Positions 1 to 5,043 of a DNA stretch of 5,458 nucleotides are shown in pieces. The notes under the pieces were generated by a model, which did no database searches, was not told the DNA's origin, and saw only the letters and a list, made by a program, of their open reading frames with translations. Position numbers and translations under genes: made by a program. The stretch is from NCBI GenBank assembly GCA_934454435.1, contig CAKSGA010000124.1, forward strand, positions 1-5,458, given 5' to 3'. The stretch is from an uncultured Oscillospiraceae bacterium. GTDB lineage: Bacteria; Bacillota; Clostridia; Oscillospirales; Ruminococcaceae. Within the stretch, counting starts at the first letter, position 1; each line of letters starts with the position of its first letter.

Positions 1-17
1 CTTGCAGGGATAGAAGT

Positions 18-50
18 GTTTTTTGCCCCGGGAGACCCGTGGCAAAAAAC
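18..50. repeat. Long hairpin, T-tract and A-tract arms
   Basis: Ten-base arms GTTTTTTGCC (18-27) and GGCAAAAAAC (41-50) pair perfectly. After one C/T mismatch, CGGG (29-32) and CCCG (36-39) continue the stem around an AGA loop. The T run lies in the left arm and the A run in the right arm, the reverse of a standard intrinsic terminator on either strand, so I call it an inverted repeat and not a terminator. It may be part of a dispersed intergenic repeat together with the next two hairpins. Confidence 0.7.
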
Positions 51-61
51 TTATTGCAAAA

Positions 62-76
62 GCCTGCTTCGCAGGC
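62..76. repeat. Short GC-rich hairpin, possible - strand terminator
   Basis: GCCTGC (62-67) and GCAGGC (71-76) form a six-pair stem around a TTC loop. A runs flank both sides (58-61 and 77-80), so read on the - strand the stem is followed by TTTT. That would make a weak intrinsic terminator for leftward transcription. It may equally be part of the hairpin cluster at 18-126. Confidence 0.5.
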
Positions 77-100
77 AAAATTGACTTTTTCGACAAGCTG

Positions 101-130
101 AGCGGAAGCGCTCTAGTGCTTCCGCTGTTT
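101..130 (+). terminator. Intrinsic terminator-like hairpin
   Basis: AGCGGAAGC (101-109) and GCTTCCGCT (118-126) form a perfect nine-pair GC-rich stem with an eight-base loop, followed by GTTTT (126-130). This is a plausible rho-independent terminator for a + strand gene left of the window. It would insulate the promoter that begins at 134 from upstream transcription. Confidence 0.55.
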
Positions 131-133
131 TCG

Positions 134-162
134 TTGACATATATGTCGGTTTGTTGTATAAT
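134..162 (+). promoter_or_regulatory. Perfect consensus sigma-A promoter of the small peptide
   Basis: TTGACA (134-139), a 17-base spacer and TATAAT (157-162) match the vegetative promoter consensus at all twelve positions. Transcription should start near 168-170, giving a leader of about 40 bases. That leader contains CCGG-CACT-CCGG (170-181), a possible short hairpin. A 12-base palindrome, GACATATATGTC (136-147), overlaps the -35 box and could be an operator. Confidence 0.9.
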
Positions 163-194
163 AAAAGAGCCGGCACTCCGGACGTTCAAGACGA

Positions 195-201
195 AAGGAG
201 G
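195..201 (+). promoter_or_regulatory. Strong ribosome binding site fixing the TTG start
   Basis: AAGGAGG, a full match to the anti-Shine-Dalgarno sequence, lies eight bases before a TTG codon at 210. No ATG or GTG opens a frame at a suitable distance, so this site decides the start. Its last base and the spacer lie inside the direct repeat shared with the antisense RNA. Confidence 0.85.
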
Positions 202-227
202 TGCAACAATTGGATTTCCTAGGGTTT
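201..227 (+). repeat. Direct repeats, copy in the toxin mRNA start region
   Basis: Two segments here recur downstream in the same orientation. GTGCAACAATTGG (201-213) matches 355-366 with one A deleted, and TTCCTAGGGTTT (216-227) matches 373-384 exactly over 12 bases. This copy spans the end of the ribosome binding site, the TTG start codon and codons 2-6. An RNA transcribed leftward from the downstream copy is therefore complementary to the translation start of the peptide. Confidence 0.9.
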
Positions 228-293
228 ATATTGTCCGTCATAGCAAGTGTGGTTGCGTACTACATATGCAAGTGGCTCGACGATGACAAATGA
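210..293 (+). CDS. 27-residue membrane peptide, probable type I toxin
   Basis: The frame opens with TTG at 210, eight bases after AAGGAGG, and ends at TGA (291-293). The peptide starts MDFLGFILSV, continues through a hydrophobic stretch (about residues 3-19, with SVVAYYI at 13-19), and ends CKWLDDDK. It is therefore one transmembrane helix with an aromatic/basic border (C20, K21, W22) and an acidic tail. This is the build of Fst-family and other type I toxins, which insert in the membrane of the cell that makes them. It does not closely match the Fst sequence, so it would be a separate family. Support comes mainly from context: perfect promoter, strong ribosome binding site, tight terminator and an opposing RNA complementary to its start region. 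Toxicity is inferred. A regulatory or signalling membrane peptide is the alternative. Confidence 0.8.
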   Translation: MDFLGFILSVIASVVAYYICKWLDDDK

Positions 294-318
294 CCGGCAG
301 GAGCACACAGCAAAAACC

Positions 319-344
319 GACCCCCGAGCTGCAACTCGGGGGTC
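319..344. terminator. Shared bidirectional intrinsic terminator
   Basis: GACCCCCGAG (319-328) and CTCGGGGGTC (335-344) form a perfect ten-pair stem with a six-base loop. On the + strand it is followed by AATTTTGTTT (345-354). On the - strand it is followed by GG and TTTTT (complement of 312-318). It can therefore end both the peptide mRNA and the convergent antisense RNA, and probably also leftward transcription from the flagellar genes. The two RNAs carry identical stems with complementary loops, CUGCAA in the mRNA and UUGCAG in the antisense, suited to a first loop-loop contact. Confidence 0.92.
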
Positions 345-354
345 AATTTTGTTT

Positions 355-384
355 GTGCAACATTGGTAAAACTTCCTAGGGTTT
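355..384 (-). repeat. Direct repeats, copy in the antisense RNA
   Basis: GTGCAACATTGG (355-366) and TTCCTAGGGTTT (373-384) repeat the segments at 201-213 and 216-227. The two blocks are separated by six bases here and by two in the other copy. Because the - strand is transcribed here, the RNA carries the complement of the toxin start region and can pair in trans over about 24 bases in two or three blocks. The layout corresponds to the DRa/DRb repeats known from the pAD1 par locus. Confidence 0.88.
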
Positions 385-393
385 TACACTTAT

Positions 394-422
394 ATTATAG
401 CATGATAGTCTTGATTTGTCAA
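394..422 (-). promoter_or_regulatory. Perfect consensus promoter of the antisense RNA
   Basis: Read on the - strand, TTGACA (complement of 417-422), a 17-base spacer and TATAAT (complement of 394-399) match consensus at every position, as at the opposing promoter. The -35 box starts only four bases beyond the stop codon of the FlhB-like gene. A small dyad, CTTGA-N4-TCAAG (410-423), overlaps the -35 box. Confidence 0.9.
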
Positions 423-426
423 GTCC

Positions 427-735
427 TTATTTCTTCCGCATGTCGTTCGCTGTATAAACGACCTCGGCATAGATGGCTGCGACTATCTGATACAGCTCTT
501 TCGGAATAGTTTCTCCGGCGTTCAGCATTACCAGCAGGGCCGCTACGCTGTCGTCACGGTAGACCGGCACGCCCGCTTCGTCCGCTATGTTCACTATCCT
601 CTGCGCCAGCTCGCCAAGACCTGACGCTACCACTACCGGCGCATAGTTCATATCCGGATTGTATTTCAGCGCTACCGCTGCGTTCTGTCCGTAAAGGCGC
701 TTGTTGTTCGCCGGCGCCTTCGGGTGCTTCTCCAT
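427..735 (-). CDS. Stand-alone FlhB C-terminal domain-like protein
   Basis: This 102-residue protein resembles the cytoplasmic C-terminal domain of FlhB/YscU, the export gate protein that switches substrate class in flagellar type III secretion. Recognisable parts are AAVALKY (19-25), APVVVASGLGELAQRI (32-47) and DEAGVPVYRDDSVAALL (52-68), equivalent to the FlhB core around VAVALKY, APKVVAKG and GVP. The membrane domain of FlhB is absent, and the NPTH self-cleavage motif is replaced by YGQN (residues 15-18), so self-cleavage is not expected. Such proteins are known as YlqH in Bacillus. The ATG at 735 is seven bases from GGGAGG (743-748). It follows the FliK-like gene by 14 bases and is surely cotranscribed. 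Its exact role is unsettled; a part in flagellar export is the likely one. Confidence 0.88.
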   Translation of the reverse strand: MEKHPKAPANNKRLYGQNAAVALKYNPDMNYAPVVVASGLGELAQRIVNIADEAGVPVYRDDSVAALLVMLNAGETIPKELYQIVAAIYAEVVYTANDMRKK

Positions 736-749
736 AGTATTACCTCCCG

Positions 750-2720
750 TCAGACTCTTGTATTGAGCGTCGTGCGCTTGTCAACTATCTTCGGGAATAT
801 CTCCGTCAGATTATGCGGGGTCTTTAACGGAGCCGTTTCAAAGGTCCTCGTATTGTACCCCACATTCCGCACTACCTTGTTTATCCTGTCCTTCATCGGC
901 TCTATCTGCTTCTCGAACCTCGGGGGGTACAGAAGCGCAAGATTTACCTCATCGCCCAGGGCATACAGATCCACCTCAAAACGCCCTATGCTCTCCACGT
1001 CGAACGTCAGGAACAGATGATAGTTCCGCTGAGTGCCCGGCGTGTTGTTCGGGTTGTTCTCATCGTTATCGACCCAGAGCTCGCCAAACGCTTTCGTGCC
1101 GTCAACATCGAGCGGCAGTATGTAATGAGCCAGCGGCGTGAATACTCCCGGGGCGTTCAGCAGGCTTTGCAGCAGGTTCGCCGCATTGAAACTGTCCAGC
1201 GATTTCAGCGCCGGGTGATTGATGTTCTCCTGTATGAAGTCCGTCAGACTGTCCAGCGTTGAATGCACCGGGGGTCTGACGCCGTGCTGCGGCATTTCGT
1301 TCTTCAGCGCCATTTTGTCCACGATGTCCACGAATGCGCCGTAAAGCCGCTCACGTATCGGCATATCCGGCATGGCCCTCAGCATCTCGTTGAGCTTGTC
1401 TATGACCTCCTGCACCGTGTGGAGCTTCGAGAAATCCTGCGTGAACTGCGCCGAATACTCCCCGGTCTTGTCCTCCACAAAAAGTCCCTTGACCATGTCG
1501 TGCAGGGTCTGGAAACCCGACTGACGTCCCCTGGAATATGCCGCCATCATCTGTTCGATGTTGTAGCCGCTGTCCCTGAGCTCCGACATGTAGCTCTTGT
1601 TCTGCATGCTTTCGTTCAGGAATTTCAGGTAGCCGGTGAGTTCGGGCTCTTCGCTATCGGCATTTTCTACAATTTCACTGCCGCCATTTTCGTCAACCTG
1701 ACTGATTTTTTCTTCCCGGGCTGAAATTTCTGCATTTTTATCTGCGGAATTTTCTGTTAGTGGTTGATTTTGTTCAGATTTTGTTGTATAATTATCAGTA
1801 GGGATATCCTGCGGCGTTTCACCCTGCTGAGGATCAGTCATCTTCTGCTTGCTGAATATGGCGGAATACAGTCTGGTGAACGAATTCTTCAGAGACTCCC
1901 GCAGAGTACCCGAGGATATCTGCGACAGAAGCAGGTTGAAGTATTCCTTACACATGTAGGGACTGTTGTTGTAGCGGGACAGATTATGAGTGATAAGCGG
2001 TATCAGCATCTGCGTGCGCTCGTCATTCAGCAGGCTTCCGCTGACGTCTTTCAGTACTGCAAGCGTTTCGCCTTTAAGATAGTCGAAATACTTGTCAGCG
2101 TCCGCTGCGCCCCACTCCTGCGAGAGATTGAGCAGCTTTGCCGACAGCTTCTCGTTCGGGGAGAAATACTCCGACAGGAATTTCATGTTGGCACGCAGTG
2201 CGCCGAGTATCTCGTTCTTGTTCTGGGCGAAGTTGATGGATTTCAGCAGATTGCCGATAAGCTCCTTGGTGGAAGGGTCCGTAGTGGTCTTTGCCACCTC
2301 ACGCAGTACGTCATAGAACTCATGGCCGCTGAACATCGTGTTCTGCTGCTCCTGGTTCTGTATCTCCTGCACAAGCTCCTCCGGCTTTACGTAGAGGGCG
2401 GCGGCAAGATCCTCCAGCTTTCCGTAGAGTTCGGTATGACCGTTTATCAGTGCCTGGTTCAGCACCTCGATGTTGAGCAGGTCCTTGAGGGTCTCCACCG
2501 CAAGGGTAGGGTCCTTGGCGACCTGTATCTGGAGCGGAATGAGCTCACGGTTGCCCATCTCCAGCCTGCTTCTTGCGCCGGAGGCGGAGGAATTCCCCGA
2601 GCCCTGCACGCCGGTCAGTTTCACAATATCGAACGGCTCGGTGTTCGGGTCCATAGGCCGTGAACTGTAATTATAGTTCTTGGCAGTGATGGGATTGTTT
2701 ATCTGCGGTATCTGCGCCAT
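750..2720 (-). CDS. Large protein with FliK-like C-terminal region (YlqG-like)
   Basis: This is a 656-residue soluble protein with no signal peptide or membrane segment. Residues 1-55 are Asn/Ser-rich and probably disordered, 56-295 are mostly helical, 296-360 form an acidic Gln/Glu/Asn-rich linker, and 361-525 are helical again. Residues about 530-640 (ILPLDVDGTKAFGELWV, then HLFLTFDVESIGRFEVDLYA) resemble the hook-length control domain of FliK, in which a PL-x-LG-x-v pattern precedes beta strands and a final helix. FliK measures hook length and signals to the FlhB C-terminal domain, and an FlhB-C-like gene follows directly, which supports the call. I cannot tell whether it is the cell's true FliK or an accessory paralogue; the order matches ylqG-ylqH. 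The ATG at 2720 has AGGAGG (2728-2733) seven bases upstream. The linker DNA (about 1660-1800) is clearly richer in A+T than the rest. Confidence 0.75.
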   Translation of the reverse strand: MAQIPQINNPITAKNYNYSSRPMDPNTEPFDIVKLTGVQGSGNSSASGARSRLEMGNRELIPLQIQVAKDPTLAVETLKDLLNIEVLNQALINGHTELYGKLEDLAAALYVKPEELVQEIQNQEQQNTMFSGHEFYDVLREVAKTTTDPSTKELIGNLLKSINFAQNKNEILGALRANMKFLSEYFSPNEKLSAKLLNLSQEWGAADADKYFDYLKGETLAVLKDVSGSLLNDERTQMLIPLITHNLSRYNNSPYMCKEYFNLLLSQISSGTLRESLKNSFTRLYSAIFSKQKMTDPQQGETPQDIPTDNYTTKSEQNQPLTENSADKNAEISAREEKISQVDENGGSEIVENADSEEPELTGYLKFLNESMQNKSYMSELRDSGYNIEQMMAAYSRGRQSGFQTLHDMVKGLFVEDKTGEYSAQFTQDFSKLHTVQEVIDKLNEMLRAMPDMPIRERLYGAFVDIVDKMALKNEMPQHGVRPPVHSTLDSLTDFIQENINHPALKSLDSFNAANLLQSLLNAPGVFTPLAHYILPLDVDGTKAFGELWVDNDENNPNNTPGTQRNYHLFLTFDVESIGRFEVDLYALGDEVNLALLYPPRFEKQIEPMKDRINKVVRNVGYNTRTFETAPLKTPHNLTEIFPKIVDKRTTLNTRV

Positions 2721-2761
2721 GTCGAGCCCTCCTGTTCGTATCAGATATCTTCAATAAGTAT

Positions 2762-2790
2762 ATTGTATCATAAACCCGGCGAATAATAAA
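2762..2790 (-). promoter_or_regulatory. Probable promoter of the FliK-like/FlhB-like pair
   Basis: On the - strand TATGATACAAT gives an extended -10 (TG one base before TACAAT, complement of 2762-2767). Seventeen bases further upstream is only a weak -35, TTTATT (complement of 2785-2790). Transcription would start near 2755, leaving a leader of about 35 bases. The extended -10 may compensate for the poor -35 box. Confidence 0.45.
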
Positions 2791-2818
2791 GAGTTTTTTC
2801 AAAAAAACCGGATTTTTC

Positions 2819-2847
2819 TTGAAATATTTATCCAAGGCTAGAATAAT
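2819..2847 (+). promoter_or_regulatory. Probable promoter of cheA-cheW
   Basis: TTGAAA (2819-2824), a 17-base spacer and AATAAT (2842-2847) form a reasonable sigma-A promoter with a start near 2853 and a leader of about 30 bases. It stands back to back with the divergent promoter. The A/T-rich runs between them (2791-2818) may help both. Confidence 0.45.
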
Positions 2848-2882
2848 ATGTGCACAGCGCATATCAGGAAAGGAATGTTATT

Positions 2883-5030
2883 ATGGCAAAAATCGAACCC
2901 GGCATGGAAGCGATGCTGGACATGTACTTCTATGAAACGAATTCCCTTCTGGAGCAGCTCGACGAGATACTGCTCAGGACAGAACAGGCGAATTCCTTCG
3001 ACAGCGAGGACATCAAGGAAATTTTCCGTATCATGCATACCATCAAGGGCTCCTCAGCAATGATGGGCTTTGAGAACCTTTCTGTGCTGGCACACAAGGC
3101 GGAGGACATGTTCTTCGTTATCCGTGAAAATCCTGATGTCATCACAGATGTCAGCTTCGTATACGACCTGGTGTTCCAGGTATCGGACTCCTACAAGGCA
3201 CAGATAGAGCTCATACAGAACCAGGTGGACGGCGAGTATGAGCAGCTCGATTTCAGCGAGCTCATCGACAAGCTGCTCAAGGCACGTGACGCCCTGGTAG
3301 GCGAAACCAAGGGAGATACTCCCGCCCAGGCAGAGGCTATCGCCGCAGGCACCGCCCCGGCTGACGCCCCCGCAGCAGCCCCCGCTCCGGCTGACAACAC
3401 GACCACTGTGCGTGTGTTCTTTGAGGACGGATGCCAGATGGAGAACCTGCGTGCGTTCCTGCTGATCAACACCATCAAGGACGCCTGCAAGACACTGGAA
3501 TTCACCCCCGCCGATGTCGAAACAAATCCCGACACCGCAAAGGAGATCATAGAAAAGGGCTTCCTCATCACATTCACGCCGCACGACAGTGTTGACGAGG
3601 TGCTGAATGCCATAGCAAGCGCCCTCAATGTACAGAGCTATGAAATAGTAACCCAGTCCGCACCGGCAGCAGCCGCTCCCGCAGAGGCTCCCAAGGCGGA
3701 CATACCGCCCGAGCCCAAGCCCGCAGCACCCGCAGCTCCCGCCGCACCGGCAGCTCCCGCAGCAGCCGCTCCTGCGCCTGCCCCCGCAAAGGAGCAGTCC
3801 GCAGTAGAAAAGGCCAAGGAAGCAGTAGAGAAAGTACAGCAGGCAGCAGGCGGCGCACAGAAGCAGAGCCTTATCAGCGTCAACCTGGCAAAGCTGGACG
3901 CACTTCACGATATCGTCGGTGAGATCATCACCACCGAGTCCATGGTGATCTCCAACCCCGACCTCGAGGGTCTGGAGCTTGAGAGCTTCAACAAGGCTGC
4001 ACGCCAGCTCAAGAAGCTCACCAGCGAACTCCAGGATACCGTAATGTCCATCAGAATGGTACCGCTCGCCGGCGTGTTCCAGAAGATGAACCGTATCGTC
4101 CGTGACATGAAGAAGAAACTCAACAAGGACGTTGAGTTCGTGATGGAGGGCGAGGATACCGAGGTGGACAAGTCCATCGTGGACAGCCTCCAGGATCCGC
4201 TCATGCACCTTGTACGCAACTGCATGGATCACGGTATCGAGGAGCATGTCGAAGAGCGTACCGCAGAGGGCAAGCCTGCAAAGGGCACCGTCAAGCTCAC
4301 TGCGCAGAACGCTTCCGGCGAGGTCATCATCACCGTTTCCGACGACGGCGCAGGCATCGACCCCGAAAAGATCATGAACAAGGCACGCAAGCAGGGCATT
4401 CTCACAAAGCCCGAGAGCGAATACTCCATCAAGGAGATACAGAACCTGATACTCCTCCCCGGCTTCTCCACCAATGAACAGGTGACTGAGTTCAGCGGCA
4501 GAGGCGTCGGCATGGACGTTGTAAAGGCAAATGTAGAAAAGTGCGGCGGCTCCATCATCGTTGACAGCAAGAAGGGCGAGGGCACCACGTTCATCATCAA
4601 GATCCCGCTCACCCTTGCCATCATCGATGGTATGGAAGTGACCTGCGGCGACCTGGTATTCACCGTGCCCATCTCTACTATACGTGAGAGCTTCAAGGCA
4701 GAGGCAAGCCAGATACTCCGTGACACCAGCAACAACGAGATGATAATGATCCGTGGCGTATGCTATCCTATCCTGCGCATGCACGAGAAGTTCGGCATCG
4801 AAAATGCGATCACTGACCTTGAAGAGGGCATACTCCTGCTTGTAGAAACCGACAACAAGAGCGTCTGCATTTTTGCCGACAAGCTCATCGGCGAACAGCA
4901 GGTAGTTGTAAAGCCTTTCCCGGCGTACCTGAACAAGTACAACATCAAGGGCGAGGGTCTTTCGGGCTGTACGATAATGGGCGACGGCAGCATTTCGCTG
5001 ATCATCGACACCAACACGCTCATAGGTTAA
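2883..5030 (+). CDS. cheA: Chemotaxis histidine kinase CheA
   Basis: CheA phosphorylates itself under control of chemoreceptors and passes the phosphate to CheY and CheB. All five domains are visible in 715 residues. P1 (1-115) has the phosphorylated histidine H52 in MHTIKGSSAMMGF. P2 (about 175-257) binds the response regulator. P3 (about 328-395) is the dimerisation helix pair ending SIRMVPL. P4 (about 396-575) is the ATPase with N box DPLMHLVRNCMDHGIE (438-453), G1 DDGAGID (487-493), GFST (527-530), GRGVGMDVV (539-547) and GTTF (567-570). P5 (about 580-715) is the CheW-like coupling domain. Two Ala/Pro linkers flank P2. No key residue is missing. I chose ATG 2883 because AAGGA (2870-2874) lies eight bases before it; a GTG at 2850 in frame has no ribosome binding site and abuts the promoter. 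cheW follows after 13 bases. Confidence 0.97.
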   Translation: MAKIEPGMEAMLDMYFYETNSLLEQLDEILLRTEQANSFDSEDIKEIFRIMHTIKGSSAMMGFENLSVLAHKAEDMFFVIRENPDVITDVSFVYDLVFQVSDSYKAQIELIQNQVDGEYEQLDFSELIDKLLKARDALVGETKGDTPAQAEAIAAGTAPADAPAAAPAPADNTTTVRVFFEDGCQMENLRAFLLINTIKDACKTLEFTPADVETNPDTAKEIIEKGFLITFTPHDSVDEVLNAIASALNVQSYEIVTQSAPAAAAPAEAPKADIPPEPKPAAPAAPAAPAAPAAAAPAPAPAKEQSAVEKAKEAVEKVQQAAGGAQKQSLISVNLAKLDALHDIVGEIITTESMVISNPDLEGLELESFNKAARQLKKLTSELQDTVMSIRMVPLAGVFQKMNRIVRDMKKKLNKDVEFVMEGEDTEVDKSIVDSLQDPLMHLVRNCMDHGIEEHVEERTAEGKPAKGTVKLTAQNASGEVIITVSDDGAGIDPEKIMNKARKQGILTKPESEYSIKEIQNLILLPGFSTNEQVTEFSGRGVGMDVVKANVEKCGGSIIVDSKKGEGTTFIIKIPLTLAIIDGMEVTCGDLVFTVPISTIRESFKAEASQILRDTSNNEMIMIRGVCYPILRMHEKFGIENAITDLEEGILLLVETDNKSVCIFADKLIGEQQVVVKPFPAYLNKYNIKGEGLSGCTIMGDGSISLIIDTNTLIG
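3318..3401 (+). other. Ala/Pro-rich linker between CheA P1 and P2
   Basis: This encodes residues about 146-173 of CheA, with Ala and Pro predominating (for example DAPAAAPAPAD). It is a flexible tether that lets P1 reach the catalytic domain. The coding DNA is correspondingly GC-rich. Confidence 0.7.
3654..3791 (+). repeat. Ala/Pro linker between CheA P2 and P3, with AAP repeats
   Basis: This encodes residues about 258-303 of CheA. Within it, 3723-3770 encode a tandem (AAP)n run, with four consecutive AAP units followed by AAAAP and APAP. It links P2 to the dimerisation domain. The imperfect triplet repeats of GCA/GCT/GCC and CCC/CCG make it prone to length variation between strains by slippage. 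Confidence 0.75.
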
Positions 5031-5043
5031 GGAGGGGATCAGC

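Larger units (their letters stand above)
311..387 (-). ncRNA. Antisense RNA, probable type I antitoxin
   Basis: A perfect - strand promoter (394-422) places the start near 387-389, and the terminator at 319-344 ends the RNA near 311, so the RNA is about 77 bases. Its 5' end folds into a stem GUAAAAC/GUUUUAC (complement of 366-387) with an eight-base loop, CCUAGGAA. That loop is fully complementary to UUCCUAGG at 216-223 in the peptide mRNA. A single-stranded stretch with GUUGCAC follows, complementary to the spacer before the TTG start, and then the terminator hairpin. No credible reading frame lies within it. By analogy with RNA II of pAD1 par it should block ribosome loading on the peptide mRNA. 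Ends are predicted, not measured. Confidence 0.82.

Noticed and set aside
18..50. First hairpin as an intrinsic terminator
   Set aside because: The T run precedes the stem and the A run follows it on both strands, so no U tract would follow the hairpin in either RNA.
23..286. 87-codon + strand open frame overlapping the small peptide
   Set aside because: It would start at a TTG inside the first hairpin, runs through two more hairpins and the consensus promoter, has no ribosome binding site and encodes no recognisable protein. The 27-residue frame in another register has the ribosome binding site.
319..384. Hairpin and repeats as a CRISPR fragment
   Set aside because: There are only two copies of two different short repeats, with no regular spacers. 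Their positions relative to the promoters and start codon are explained by RNA-RNA pairing.
1764..2663. 299-codon + strand open frame opposite the FliK-like gene
   Set aside because: It has no ribosome binding site and no recognisable protein features. The - strand gene explains the coding signal.
2787..2814. Possible sigma-D promoter for cheA (TAAA then CCGG)
   Set aside because: TAAA (2787-2790) is followed after 16-17 bases by ACCGGATT, which matches the GCCGATAT-type -10 only at CCG. The sigma-A candidate downstream fits better.
2850..2882. Upstream GTG start adding 11 residues to CheA
   Set aside because: It lacks a ribosome binding site and lies at or before the predicted transcript start, whereas ATG 2883 has AAGGA at eight bases and begins at the P1 domain.
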